64,000 nt of DNA from Flavisolibacter ginsenosidimutans (GCF_007970805.1 NZ_CP042433.1:4526001-4590000); one strand, 5' to 3'. Shown: positions 35,381-44,415, counted from the stretch's first letter. Made by a program: numbers and translations. The notes: generated from the sequence alone by a model not told the origin.

Positions 35381-35818
35381 GCATGGTTGAAGGCGATTAA
35401 GCAAAGACAACGAAAACTGTTTCTTTCGTTGGCGGAGCACACCTGGCTTGCCTGAAGGTAGTTCATCTGAGATGCATGACCTATCCCGCAAGCAAACATT
35501 AACAGTAATCCGAACGAAAAAGAGTTCTTATTTAGTTCAACAAGCTCGTAAATCATTTGGAAATATCTTTTGAACAACACATTATGTACGGAACATCATC
35601 TTGGGAGAATTGAAAGAGATCATTCCAAAAAGAACTTGTTCTTTGATGGTGTGTTCAGAACAGCAAGCGTTTAATACCGCCTTGATTTAATTGCAATGTC
35701 AGCGGCAGCCATAAACACCGTTATCGTTTGGCTCCTCTGTTGGATGGGTGCATAAATGGTATCGTATATTAACAGAGGGTATTGCGGCTTGGCCGTGTAA
35801 CTTCGACACCCATTACAA
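35381..35818. other. intergenic stretch between divergent genes
   Basis: Holds the promoter regions of the desaturase (minus) and the AraC regulator (plus). No gene, RNA or repeat seen. Confidence 0.5.
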
Positions 35819-36379
35819 ATGAAGCTCCTAATAAAAAATATGGTTAGCCTTCGCTGCAAAATGATTGTTAGGGCCGAATTGGAAAAGCTTGGCCTACATG
35901 CTGCTATCGTTGAATTGGGAGAAGTGGAGATAGCCGAAAACCTTACAAGCAAAAAGCAAAAAGAGCTTGCGACAGCCCTGTTGGCATTTGGCTTTGAACT
36001 TCTGGAAGACAAAAAAAGCATGTTAATTGAAAAGATAAAAAACATCATCGTGGAGATGATTCATTACAATGACGAACCGCCGGGCATTAACTTTTCAAAT
36101 TACCTGAGTGAAAAGCTGGGGTATGAATACAACTACCTCTCTAATCTTTTTTCCGAAATAAAGGGTACTACCATTGAACATTACATCATCTCCCATAAGA
36201 TTGAACGGGCCAAGGAACTCCTCATTTATAACCAATTAACGCTTACCGAAATTGCTTACAAACTTCACTACAGCAGCGTGTCCCATCTCTCTAACCAGTT
36301 TAAAAAAGTTACCGGCCTTACACCTTCCTTTTTTAAAAACATGAAACACAAACGGTTGATTGCCCGCGAGAACTTGTAG
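35819..36379 (+). CDS. AraC-family transcriptional regulator with ferredoxin-like N-terminal domain
   Basis: The 186-residue protein ends with a two-helix-turn-helix AraC domain at about 90-186: KLGYEYNYLSNLFSEIKGTT, HYIISHKIERAKELLIYNQL, TLTEIAYKLHYSSVSHLSNQ and FKKVTGLTPSFFK. The first 70 residues resemble the small HMA-like domain often found in this Bacteroidota subgroup. The usual CxxC is here MVSLRC, so one of the two cysteines is missing and metal binding is doubtful. It lies just upstream of the stress cluster and is a candidate regulator of it. Confidence 0.87.
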   Translation: MKLLIKNMVSLRCKMIVRAELEKLGLHAAIVELGEVEIAENLTSKKQKELATALLAFGFELLEDKKSMLIEKIKNIIVEMIHYNDEPPGINFSNYLSEKLGYEYNYLSNLFSEIKGTTIEHYIISHKIERAKELLIYNQLTLTEIAYKLHYSSVSHLSNQFKKVTGLTPSFFKNMKHKRLIARENL

Positions 36380-36401
36380 GCTTTGATTTTTGCTCATCGT
36401 T

Positions 36402-36471
36402 ATCAGTAAATCATGCAAGAGATTTCCAAAGTTGTGTAAGACGTGGTTGAACTTGCGGGCTCAACTTTGCG
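36402..36471 (+). promoter_or_regulatory. 70-bp conserved upstream sequence, copy 1 (cupin gene)
   Basis: Begins ATCAGTAAATCATGCAAGAG and ends GGGCTCAACTTTGCG, 14 bases before the cupin ATG. It aligns almost without gaps with copies at 38817 and 40039. The end resembles a Bacteroidota -7 element (xAnnTTTG). I infer a shared promoter or activator site. Confidence 0.65.
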
Positions 36472-36485
36472 TAGAATAGCAACGG

Positions 36486-36851
36486 ATGAAAAAAGAAGAA
36501 TCTGGCACAAGCGATACAAAAGAATTGGAAAAATCAAAAGCGCATATCATTTTGGAAATCATTGAATACATTCCCAATTCAGTGGTAAGTAAAACCATCA
36601 TTAAAAAAACAACCGGTAACGTTACGGTTTCGTCGTTTGATGCCGGTGAGGAACTGGCTGAGAAAACTTCTCCTTTCGACACGTTCCTTCAAATCATAGA
36701 CGGCGGCGCTGAAGTTGTAATCGACGATAAAAAATACGAGTTGGTATTAGGGGAGGGCATTATTGTCCCGGCACATACCAAACACGGTATTAATGCTACC
36801 CAACAGTTTAAAATGATTTCTACCGTGATTAAAAGCGGTTACGAAGACTAG
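36486..36851 (+). CDS. cupin-domain protein
   Basis: The 121-residue protein has a single cupin barrel at about 30-120: VSSFDAGEELAEKTSPFDTF, GAEVVIDDKKYEL, GEGIIVPAHTKHGINAT. Only one His pair position (AHTKH) is obvious and the first cupin motif lacks the usual HxH, so a catalytic metal site is uncertain. Small cupins of this type are found next to stress genes and may sense or sequester ligands. It is preceded by the first copy of the 70-bp motif. Confidence 0.85.
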   Translation: MKKEESGTSDTKELEKSKAHIILEIIEYIPNSVVSKTIIKKTTGNVTVSSFDAGEELAEKTSPFDTFLQIIDGGAEVVIDDKKYELVLGEGIIVPAHTKHGINATQQFKMISTVIKSGYED

Positions 36852-36974
36852 GCGGAAAAATTAATCCTCAAAGCCACCAACCGCTTGCTGCGTTCTTGCG
36901 CCCGTTTTTTCCGTTTCCCAGGCTACAGCCGCTCCTGTATTGTGCATTTGATCAATCACATAAATCCACGAACC

Positions 36975-37250
36975 ATGGGTTTACATGTACCGTTCACTTT
37001 TCGAAGCAAGCCGTCTGTTTGTGTCATATACATTGACATTGCTACTACACCTAGTTTTATTTTTATTGACTTAAAGGACGAAGAACTCATTCGTGAATTC
37101 GGCGAAGAAATCACAATCAAAACCGATTTCAACGGACGGCTTCCAAAGCAAGATGATTACCCCGCACTCGTGGAATTGCGAGATGCCATTTTCACATCGC
37201 TCAAAGCACTACCAGCGTTTATAACGAAACGAACTCTCCTGACTGTTTAG
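36975..37250 (+). CDS. small protein of unknown function
   Basis: The frame opens at 36885, but ATG 36975 is more plausible because the upstream part is Arg/Cys-rich and unstructured. The 91-residue product has a coherent core, FIDLKDEELIREFGEEITIK and DDYPALVELRDAIFTSLKAL. Unknown function. The permease gene follows on the same strand 52 bases later. Confidence 0.55.
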   Translation: MGLHVPFTFRSKPSVCVIYIDIATTPSFIFIDLKDEELIREFGEEITIKTDFNGRLPKQDDYPALVELRDAIFTSLKALPAFITKRTLLTV

Positions 37251-37301
37251 TTGCAATACAGTCGTTTTCTCATTGGTCAACTCAATGGCAAATACAATCA
37301 C

Positions 37302-38393
37302 ATGGAAAAGCCGGTTTCATCAGACCTTTATCGATCGCTGCGTAAGTTGCTTGCTTTGGCTGCCGGTATTTTTGTTCTGCTGTGGTTTCTTTATACCATT
37401 GTGAGCATAGTGCTGTTATTGATCTTTTCCATTATCGTGGCCTTATTGATCAACGCACCGGTTACTTGGCTGGAGAAACGGAAAATCAAGCGGACATGGG
37501 GCACGATAATCGTTTTCGCAATTATTATCTTAGTCATCGCCCTTTTGTCATGGTTGATAATTCCCAAAATAATAGAGCAATTAAAGCGGCTCATCGCCAA
37601 CTTGCCTCAATATCTCAATTCGCTGACTGCGAAGGTTTCCGCTTGGTTCAGTGGGTTTCAGGGTGGGCCTGCTACGCTATCAGCAACGGATGATACCGTG
37701 AAGCAATGGCTGCCGTCCATACCCAATACCCTGCTTCGCATCGGAAACTATTCCATCTCGGTTCTTGGCTCGCTTTTAATTCTCATTGTGTTTATCAGCA
37801 TCGTTGTGTACATGGTCATGAATCCACGTCCGCTGCTCGAAATTTATTTGTCACTCTTTCAGATAGAGAACCGCGGCAAAGCCGCTAGAGCGTTATCAAA
37901 ATCATCCCTGATGATTATCGGATGGATGAGGGCCAATCTCGTCGGCGGCGGCGTGGCCGCGTCTTGTGTGGTGGGGTTTTTAAACATCATGCACATACCC
38001 GGCGCCTGGGTTTGGGGCGCCATGACTTTCTTCTCCGAGTTGGTGCCCAAAATTGGCTTTTTTATCATGGTGGTGCCGCCACTGTTGGTAGCTTTGTCAA
38101 TTAGCCCCGCTACAGCTTTGTGGCTCGCCGTCTTTTTCATTGCACTGTCCATTATCGTGGATGATTCCCTGATGCCCAAACTGCGTTCGTCCAGCATGAA
38201 CCTGCATCCCGTTTCCATCATGTTTATTTTGTTGGCAATGAGTGCTGCCTTTGGTTTTATCGGTGTGTTAATTGCCACACCGCTTACTGCTTTCATTAAA
38301 GCGTTCTACGAAGAGTTTTATTTGAGCCAATTCGAAAAAGACGAAAAGATGGAGGAAAATGTTGATGCCATTCTTTTCAGAAAAAAGAAGTAG
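37302..38393 (+). CDS. AI-2E family permease (TqsA/PerM type)
   Basis: Start ATG 37302 (MEKPVSSDL). The 363-residue protein has about seven to eight membrane helices in the AI-2E pattern: an N-terminal pair, a soluble loop around 95-150 (IIPKIIEQLKRLIANLPQYL), then GAWVWGAMTFFSELVPKIGF, the conserved Pro-x-Gly segment, and DDSLMPKLRSSSMNLHPVSI. Members export autoinducer-2 or act as Na+/H+ antiporters. It lies in the stress cluster. Confidence 0.88.
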   Translation: MEKPVSSDLYRSLRKLLALAAGIFVLLWFLYTIVSIVLLLIFSIIVALLINAPVTWLEKRKIKRTWGTIIVFAIIILVIALLSWLIIPKIIEQLKRLIANLPQYLNSLTAKVSAWFSGFQGGPATLSATDDTVKQWLPSIPNTLLRIGNYSISVLGSLLILIVFISIVVYMVMNPRPLLEIYLSLFQIENRGKAARALSKSSLMIIGWMRANLVGGGVAASCVVGFLNIMHIPGAWVWGAMTFFSELVPKIGFFIMVVPPLLVALSISPATALWLAVFFIALSIIVDDSLMPKLRSSSMNLHPVSIMFILLAMSAAFGFIGVLIATPLTAFIKAFYEEFYLSQFEKDEKMEENVDAILFRKKK

Positions 38394-38474
38394 GAAACGA
38401 TGAAAATACTATGGTTGTGATTTATACAAATTTGGGCTACGCTTATCAGGCCCGCTTATTGTTGTACAAACCAC

Positions 38475-38678
38475 ATGGCAGTTCGTGCAGCTTCTCACAC
38501 CAAGGTAAATCTCTCCTTTAAATCATTGACCGATTTAGCTGCGTTTAAAAACGAATGCGCATGCAAGGATTTTTACATTGACCGGGACTCGCTTACGCTG
38601 GTAGGCACCTTCTCCGAAGAGCAACTGAAAATTGCGACCGGTAAATATTTTGCTTTGTACTATACAGAGGCCAAGTGA
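38475..38678 (+). CDS. small protein of unknown function
   Basis: The 67 residues (KVNLSFKSLTDLAAFKNECA, DRDSLTLVGTFSEEQLKIAT) look like a compact alpha/beta protein. There is no signal. It sits between the permease gene and the 70-bp motif at 38817 and shows no known family. Confidence 0.55.
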   Translation: MAVRAASHTKVNLSFKSLTDLAAFKNECACKDFYIDRDSLTLVGTFSEEQLKIATGKYFALYYTEAK

Positions 38679-38816
38679 GAATGCCCCAACGTAAAAGAAA
38701 GTTGACAGCGAATTTTCAACATCCATTTCTCCTTCTGTGCTGGTTGTCTCACTATCCTTATTTACAAGCGTAAGCAACGTAATACGCCTCGCTTATCAAT
38801 TATTCCGGCTTTCTAA

Positions 38817-38886
38817 ATCAGTAAATGATGCAACTCTTTTCCGTCATCGTGTAACACGTGCAGCTAACAAAGGGCTGACCTTTGCA
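38817..38886 (+). promoter_or_regulatory. 70-bp conserved upstream sequence, copy 2 (outer-membrane protein gene)
   Basis: Begins ATCAGTAAATGATGCAACTC and ends GGGCTGACCTTTGCA, 64 bases before the outer-membrane protein start. It also contains the palindrome CGTGTAACACG. It matches copy 3 at most positions and copy 1 at both ends. Confidence 0.72.
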
Positions 38887-38950
38887 CATTGAAAAGTGTT
38901 AACCCACAAATTCGATTTCACTCAACGCAATTGTTGAATAAAAAAATGTT

Positions 38951-39529
38951 ATGAAGAAAATTTTCTTGTTCGCATTATCCGTGTCCGCAGCGGGGACAAT
39001 TCCCTCAAATGCGCAACTGCAAAAAGGTTCCGTGCTTATTGGCGGCGACCTGGCAGGCTTTGACTTGGGACTGAATGAAGGCTCCACTTTCACGATGAAT
39101 CTTACACCAAAAGCCGCCTGGTTTGTTCGCGATAACCTGGCCCTCGGTGGTTACGTTGATTTTGGCTTGGCTACGGCAAAAGGCGCCGGAACAAACGTTA
39201 GTTATGGCGTAGGTGGATTGGGTCGTTATTATTTTCCAACTGCCGATGTAAACGTGGCAAAGTCGACACGGTTCTTCACCGAAGCAAACATCGGCATTCA
39301 AGGGGTGAACACGCCGGGTGGCAATAGTACCAACGGTCTTGGTTTAGGCTTTGGCCCGGGGCTGGCCTATTTTGTTACCAACAACATTGCACTGGAAACG
39401 TTATTGAAATACAACGGTATCCTCGGTTTTGGTTCCAACGCTACGTCAAGCCGCCTTTCCCTGAACCTCGGCTTCCAGATTTACCTGCCAGGCAGTAAGG
39501 TGAGGAGTGAGATGGATAAGATGAAATAA
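38951..39529 (+). CDS. outer-membrane beta-barrel protein
   Basis: The 192-residue protein has a signal peptide ending SNAQ. The mature part has alternating strands and ends with a strand and loop (LSLNLGFQIYLPG). GSVLIGGDLAGFDLGLN and GLGFGPGLAYFVTNNIALET are typical of 8-stranded OmpW/OprF-like barrels (DUF-type porin family PF13505). It would be an outer-membrane protein of unknown cargo. It is preceded by the 70-bp motif and probably forms an operon with the YtxH-like gene 91 bases downstream. Confidence 0.85.
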   Translation: MKKIFLFALSVSAAGTIPSNAQLQKGSVLIGGDLAGFDLGLNEGSTFTMNLTPKAAWFVRDNLALGGYVDFGLATAKGAGTNVSYGVGGLGRYYFPTADVNVAKSTRFFTEANIGIQGVNTPGGNSTNGLGLGFGPGLAYFVTNNIALETLLKYNGILGFGSNATSSRLSLNLGFQIYLPGSKVRSEMDKMK

Positions 39530-39619
39530 ATAGTTCCTCGGGTGGTCGGCTTTACGGGCAAAGATTACCGCATCAAAACGGTGCCTTTTAAATTCCTTCA
39601 ACTTCAAATAGAAATAACG

Positions 39620-39835
39620 ATGAACAGAGCACTTGTTTTTTTGGTAGTCGGTGTAGCGCTTGGCCTTTTACTTGCGCCAGAAAAAGGCATTAAATTTCGC
39701 AAACATTTGTTCGGCAAAATGGACGATGCCCTAAGCGATACAAAAGAGGCTCTTGGTAATCCGGCAAGTACGTGGAATGCAAAGGAAGCGCACACCGCAG
39801 TTGAAGCGGCAAATCGTGTGGAGAAGGCTGTATAA
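39620..39835 (+). CDS. YtxH-like small membrane-associated protein
   Basis: ATG 39620 gives 71 residues. A short hydrophobic start (LVFLVVGVALGLLLAPEKG) has the APxxG/K signature of YtxH/gas-vesicle-like stress proteins, followed by an amphipathic helical tail (FGKMDDALSDTKEALGN). The upstream extension to 39542 is not needed. YtxH proteins are general stress proteins with unknown mechanism. A terminator lies at 39956-39990. Confidence 0.8.
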   Translation: MNRALVFLVVGVALGLLLAPEKGIKFRKHLFGKMDDALSDTKEALGNPASTWNAKEAHTAVEAANRVEKAV

Positions 39836-39955
39836 ACCAAGCTAACTGCTTATTCTTTTAGATGCAATACAAATGCATAGCTGTCCCCGTTAAAATAATG
39901 CATGCCCTGATCCTTCAACCAGAAAACAGTTACCACAATCCGTTTCACATGTGTT

Positions 39956-39990
39956 AAAAGTCCCGCCGTTGTAGATGCGCGGGACTTTTG
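39956..39990 (+). terminator. terminator downstream of the YtxH-like gene
   Basis: AAAAGTCCCGC (39956-39966) and GCGGGACTTTT (39979-39989) are complementary, and the latter ends with a T run. Confidence 0.8.
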
Positions 39991-40038
39991 TTTGGGAACA
40001 CCCTTACTGTGTTTATCGCTGCTCCAGCTTGCCTCTAG

Positions 40039-40107
40039 ATCAGTAAATGATGCAACTCTTTACTGCAATGCTGTAATACCCGCGGCTGCAAAGGGCTGAC
40101 CTTTGTG
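40039..40107 (+). promoter_or_regulatory. 70-bp conserved upstream sequence, copy 3 (BON gene)
   Basis: Begins ATCAGTAAATGATGCAACTC and ends GGGCTGACCTTTGTG, 30 bases before the BON gene ATG. The first 23 bases are identical to copy 2. The middle differs from copy 2 (CTGTAATACCCGCG). Confidence 0.72.
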
Positions 40108-40137
40108 TTGTGAAAATTTTTCACAGAAAAAGTAAAA

Positions 40138-40812
40138 ATGGAAAACAATCAAACCTTACAACGGGATGTATTAGACGCACTGAAATGGGAGCCGTTGTTG
40201 AAAGACACCCAGATTGGCGTTACGGCTGAAGACGGCATCGTTACCCTGACGGGAACCGTTGACAGTTATGCAAAGAAAGTAGAGGCAGAAGATGCGGCGA
40301 AAAACGTGATCGGCGTAAAAGCCGTGGTGGAAAAAATAGAAATAAAGTTTTACAGCCCGTTAGCAACCCGCAACGATCATGAGATTGCATCCGAAGTCAT
40401 AAACGCTTTTGAACGCAACAAACAAATTCCGGCCGACCGCGTAAAAGTAAGAGTGGAAAACGCTTGGGTGACGTTGGAAGGTGAACTCCCCTGGAATTTT
40501 CAGAAAGAAGCCGTTCAAAAAGCGGTAAAGGTTCTTTTCGGCATCAAAGGAATTACGGATACCATCACCATCAAGGCCGAAACGCAGGATGCGGTTCAGG
40601 AGGAAGAACTCCAAAACGCCTTTCGTCGCAATGCGTCCCTTGATGCACGGAAAATTGCAGTGGACGTTTCGGGAACAAGGATAACGCTGAGCGGTACGGT
40701 TACATCGGGGTATCAAAAATCCGAAGCGGGACGGCTAGCCTGGAATTCCCCTGGCGTATCGCACGTACAAAATGACCTCGTAGTTGAATACGGACACGCT
40801 TTTGTTGACTAA
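40138..40812 (+). CDS. triple BON-domain protein
   Basis: The 224-residue protein has three BON domains: 3-70 (GVTAEDGIVTLTGTVDSYAK), 80-145 (RVENAWVTLEGELPWNFQKE), 155-222 (VSGTRITLSGTVTSGYQKSE). No signal peptide is seen, unlike the periplasmic OsmY. BON domains bind membranes or phospholipid; family members are induced under osmotic and oxidative stress. The gene carries the 70-bp motif and ends with a short terminator. Confidence 0.93.
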   Translation: MENNQTLQRDVLDALKWEPLLKDTQIGVTAEDGIVTLTGTVDSYAKKVEAEDAAKNVIGVKAVVEKIEIKFYSPLATRNDHEIASEVINAFERNKQIPADRVKVRVENAWVTLEGELPWNFQKEAVQKAVKVLFGIKGITDTITIKAETQDAVQEEELQNAFRRNASLDARKIAVDVSGTRITLSGTVTSGYQKSEAGRLAWNSPGVSHVQNDLVVEYGHAFVD

Positions 40813-40821
40813 TCAGTAAGT

Positions 40822-40846
40822 GCAGGTGAAACCCCTGCTGTTTTTT
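40822..40846 (+). terminator. short terminator after the BON gene
   Basis: GCAGG and CCTGC form a short stem (loop TGAAACC) followed by TGTTTTTT. Confidence 0.6.
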
Positions 40847-40885
40847 CTCCCTGCCCTTGAAAACTACTTCAAAATTTAAAGTAAC

Positions 40886-41359
40886 ATGAAACCAGAAATT
40901 GGCATTACAGAAAACCATCTACAGAAAAGCATCAAGTCGCTTTCAACGCTTCTCGCCGACGAGATGGTGCTCTATATCAAAACAAGAAAGTTTCATTGGA
41001 ACGTATCTGGTGCAAGCTTTATGGAACTGCACAAGCTGTTTCAGGGACAGTATGCCGAACTGGAAGAAACAGCAGATGCCGTGGCGGAGCGTATCAGCAA
41101 ATTGGGCGGCAGAGCCATTGGTACAATAGATGAATTCATCAACCTCACGAGGCTGGAAGAAGCCCCCGACAAATATCCGTCCCAAAAAGAGATGCTGAAA
41201 GAATTGCTCGATGATTACGAAACCGTCATTGTCGAACTGCGGAAAGACATCGAGGTAAGCGATGACAGGGCCAAAGACGCAGGTACAACCGACTTTCTTA
41301 CAAGCATTATGAAGCAACATGAAACCACCGCGTGGGTGCTTAGAAGATATTTAAGTTGA
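40886..41359 (+). CDS. dps: Dps-family ferritin-like DNA-binding protein
   Basis: The 157-residue protein keeps the ferroxidase residues at Dps spacing: His37 (TRKFHWNV), His49 (MELHK), Asp64 (EETAD) and Glu68 (AVAER), matching His51, His63, Asp78 and Glu82 of the E. coli protein. Dps stores iron and protects DNA from peroxide. The N-terminal tail is short. It follows the BON gene by 73 bases with a terminator between, so it may have its own promoter. Confidence 0.95.
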   Translation: MKPEIGITENHLQKSIKSLSTLLADEMVLYIKTRKFHWNVSGASFMELHKLFQGQYAELEETADAVAERISKLGGRAIGTIDEFINLTRLEEAPDKYPSQKEMLKELLDDYETVIVELRKDIEVSDDRAKDAGTTDFLTSIMKQHETTAWVLRRYLS

Positions 41360-41732
41360 TTGTTTTTCTAATCAAGAGGCACGGCAAGAAAAAAATATTT
41401 CACCGAAATGTATCTCCATATCACTTGGCTTTTTCTATTGGCTTTACCCATTGCCTGCATTGCCTGGACAGTTACCAAGGAAGAAGTATTTAAAGAACCG
41501 AGGCTTATAGTGTAAAGCGGAATTTGGGCGGCAAGCCTGTCATAGAGCAAAAGTTTTTCTGCCCGTTAACCTGCGAGTTTCGTTAAGTCATTTCATCACA
41601 ATTGCCCAAGTTTTTTTGTAGGTTATTCGCGAAGACGTTAAAAAGAGAAAGCAAAAATCATGGCCATCAAAAAAGGCGATGGATCAACCGCTTTATAATC
41701 GTCGACTTATCCAAATTCAAAAATGTATTGAC
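41360..41732. other. intergenic stretch before the UspA gene
   Basis: No convincing gene. A 60-residue minus-strand frame (41368-41550) has no family or ribosome binding site. The stretch presumably holds the promoter of the UspA gene. Confidence 0.4.
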
Positions 41733-42602
41733 ATGAAAAAAATATTCATCGCCACAGACTTTTCTCCCGCTTCACACACGGCAGCCGTTTACGGGATGCA
41801 GTTGGCAAGAGCGATGCAAGCCGCCGTAATTTTGTTTTCTGCTTACGAGGTTTCGCATCCCACTGGCGCCCTCAATGTGCAGGCATCGCGTCTTGCTGCG
41901 ATGGAAGAAACAAAGAAGCGCCTGGCTGATGAAGCGGACAGGCTCGTTGCCGGAAACGGTGGCCAACTGGAGATTGTTTGCGAAGAAGGTGTGCCGGCTG
42001 CAGCCATTCTTGCCGTTGCAAAAGAAAAAAGCGCCGACCTCCTTGTTGTCGGCATGACCGGTGGTGGCAACCGTTTAAAAAAGCTTTTTGGAAGCACGGC
42101 AACGTCTTTGGTCAACCACTTGAAAATGCCGCTTATCGTTGTACCGGCGGGGGCCAACTTCACAAGTCCAAAGAACGTCCTTTATGTCAGTGACGTGTTT
42201 TTGGATACTATCATTTCAGGTATCGACCAGATGAAATGGTTAACTGATTTTTTTGGTACGAAACTTTTTGTAGTTCGAGTTGTAAAAAACAGTTACGAGG
42301 AAGTATTGGAAAGCGTAAACACACCACAAAACCTGCGAAAGGAACTAAAAGCGATGAAGGCAAGCTTCAGCTTTCCTGTCAATGAAAATATTGCCGACGG
42401 CCTGGAAGAATTTATCTCCGAACAGACGGTTGACCTAATGGTGATGGTCCCACACAAGCACGAATGGCTTGAGCGCCTCTTTGTAAAAAGCAAAACGGAA
42501 GACACGGCGTTTCATACGCATACGCCAATACTCATGTTGCCCGACACCGCAGGTGATGCCGTCAATACTGCGCCGGTTCAAATGATAGCGAATTATAATT
42601 AA
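41733..42602 (+). CDS. tandem UspA universal stress protein
   Basis: Start ATG 41733 (MKKIFIATDFSPAS); upstream in-frame codons lack a fold. The 289-residue protein has two UspA domains. The first ends with the ATP-binding GMTGGGNRLKKLFGSTATSL; the second (about 150-289) has VPHKHEWLERLFVKSKTEDT and ends TPILMLPD. Such proteins respond to growth arrest and oxidative or metabolic stress. It is the centre of the stress region. Confidence 0.9.
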   Translation: MKKIFIATDFSPASHTAAVYGMQLARAMQAAVILFSAYEVSHPTGALNVQASRLAAMEETKKRLADEADRLVAGNGGQLEIVCEEGVPAAAILAVAKEKSADLLVVGMTGGGNRLKKLFGSTATSLVNHLKMPLIVVPAGANFTSPKNVLYVSDVFLDTIISGIDQMKWLTDFFGTKLFVVRVVKNSYEEVLESVNTPQNLRKELKAMKASFSFPVNENIADGLEEFISEQTVDLMVMVPHKHEWLERLFVKSKTEDTAFHTHTPILMLPDTAGDAVNTAPVQMIANYN

Positions 42603-42670
42603 CGTTTACCGAGCAAGTATAAACGATGCTGTCGGGCCGACTACAAAATTGTATCCGGACGGTCTTGCTC

Positions 42671-42958
42671 TTATCCATCTGTATTGCTTTCGACCATACG
42701 CCTGATGTCGGCAACGGTAGAATTAACCAAGGTTGCTACGGAAAGGTGTTTTCCTATCAAACCATTCCTTCCGTTAAATGCAAGAAAGCAGGAGTCTTTG
42801 GGCATTGCATTTCCATACAAATCGCTTTCCATGACAAAAACATTTTCGAGATGGGGATACTCAAATATCCGGGAGGCCTGTGCTGTTTGCGCATTTATTG
42901 GCTTGTCTGAAAGGCGTAACCCGAGTTTTTGCACCGTTGTGTTGTCTATGTTGTTCAT
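42671..42958 (-). CDS. small protein of unknown function, downstream of the alcohol dehydrogenase
   Basis: The 95-residue product begins MNNIDNTTVQKLGLRLSDKP and contains HLENVFVMESDLYGNAMPKD. It follows the ADH gene on the same strand 20 bases after its stop, so the two are probably co-transcribed. No family recognised. The overlapping + strand frames do not have this coherence. Confidence 0.6.
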   Translation of the reverse strand: MNNIDNTTVQKLGLRLSDKPINAQTAQASRIFEYPHLENVFVMESDLYGNAMPKDSCFLAFNGRNGLIGKHLSVATLVNSTVADIRRMVESNTDG

Positions 42959-42977
42959 GTTGCTAATTCTTTAAGGA

Positions 42978-44090
42978 TTAGGCATTGGTTAAAATCACTT
43001 TCAGCGTTGTTTCTTTCGTGGCATTGCCAAAGGTTTCGTAAGCACTTACTATGTCGTTCAAGGCAAAGCGGTGGGTAATTAATTTTGACGGTTCCACTTT
43101 TTTTGAGGTAACTGTTTTCAATAACAACGGAGTAGAAACCGTATCAACCAACCGGGTGGTGATGGTAATGTTCTTCGCCCAAAGCGTTTCCAAATGCAGA
43201 CTGACCGATTTGCCGTGAACCCCCACGTTGGCAATGTGACCGCCTGCTGCAATAACCGACTGACAAAGTTCAAAGGTGGCCGGTATGCCCACGGCTTCCA
43301 CCGCTACATCAACGCCACGTTTTTCGGTAAGCTGCATTATTTTCTCCATCGCATTTTCGTTGTTACTGTTGATGGTATGCGTGGCTCCAAAAGTCTTCGC
43401 AATCGCCAGCCGGTTGTTGTCAACATCGACCATGATGATCGCCGCCGGCGTATAAAATTGCGCGGTAATCAATACAGCCAAACCAATAGGCCCTGCGCCT
43501 ACAATCACCACCGTATCTCCTGGTTTAATTTGGCCGTTTAAAACGCCGCACTCATAAGCCGTGGGAAGTATATCACTCAGCATGACCAGCGCTTCTTCGT
43601 CAGCGCCTACAGGAACGTGATAAAGGCTGTTGTCGGCAAACGGTATTCGCACGTATTCAGCCTGGGTGCCGTCAATCATGTGACCGAGTATCCAGCCGCC
43701 TTTTTCGCAGTGTGAATACATTCCTTTTTTACAATACTCACATTTGCCACAGGAAGTAATGCAGGAAATTAAAACGCGATCTCCCGATTTAAATTCGGTA
43801 ACCGCACTGCCGACTTCTTCGATAATGCCCACACCTTCGTGACCCAGTATGCGGCCATTGGTCACTTCCGGCACATCGCCTTTTAGTATATGTAAATCGG
43901 TTCCGCAAATAGTTGTTTTAGAAATTTTCACAATGGCGTCGGTAGGATCGAGTAATGTGGGTTTTTGTTTTTCTTCCCATGCTTTTTTACCGGCACCATG
44001 ATAGACTAGGGCTTTCATTTGAATACTTGTATTTTTTACTGATGACGAGCCATTGTTCTTTGGCCTTGCAAGATCTGTTGTTGTGGACAT
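42978..44090 (-). CDS. zinc-dependent alcohol dehydrogenase, MDR superfamily
   Basis: The 370-residue protein starts at ATG 44090; ATG 44018 (MKALVYHGAG) would give the family's usual N-terminus and is an equally good choice. It carries the catalytic zinc set (TTICGTDLH, GHEGVGIIEEVGS), the structural zinc cysteines in CGKCEYCKKGMYSHC, and a Rossmann fold (VIVGAGPIGLAVLITAQFYT). It would oxidise alcohols or reduce aldehydes with NAD(P). A detoxification role in the stress region is inferred. Confidence 0.9.
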   Translation of the reverse strand: MSTTTDLARPKNNGSSSVKNTSIQMKALVYHGAGKKAWEEKQKPTLLDPTDAIVKISKTTICGTDLHILKGDVPEVTNGRILGHEGVGIIEEVGSAVTEFKSGDRVLISCITSCGKCEYCKKGMYSHCEKGGWILGHMIDGTQAEYVRIPFADNSLYHVPVGADEEALVMLSDILPTAYECGVLNGQIKPGDTVVIVGAGPIGLAVLITAQFYTPAAIIMVDVDNNRLAIAKTFGATHTINSNNENAMEKIMQLTEKRGVDVAVEAVGIPATFELCQSVIAAGGHIANVGVHGKSVSLHLETLWAKNITITTRLVDTVSTPLLLKTVTSKKVEPSKLITHRFALNDIVSAYETFGNATKETTLKVILTNA

Positions 44091-44415
44091 TTGCGCAATT
44101 GAGTTGCCGGTAGAATAACCCGCATTCCTGTAAGGTAGGCTTCTTAAGACGCTAACGGTGTTAATTGATTGCTTCGGTTAGAACAATAACCTTACTAGGT
44201 TTTAAAGAATGGAACCTTATGGGGTTCTTCTAAATCGTTCCAGCCAATTGTCAGCATATCAACCTCTCTTAAAAGAATCGTCAAAAGGTAATTACCCAGA
44301 AAATACGGGGCATGATAGTTGCCCTCTAAGGAACGAGTATTTATCCTTCTCTACTAAATCTGTTCTTGTCCAACTCCAAGCAGGAACTTTCTTCACTTCG
44401 AATAAAAAAAGTAAA
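44091..44415. other. intergenic stretch between divergent genes
   Basis: Promoter regions of the alcohol dehydrogenase (minus) and the periplasmic coiled-coil gene (plus). The frame starting at 44209 is just upstream extension of that gene. No other feature. Confidence 0.5.

Noticed and set aside
36885..36974. N-terminal extension of the small gene at 36975
   Set aside because: The extension is Arg/Cys-rich with no fold; ATG 36975 fits the coherent part better.
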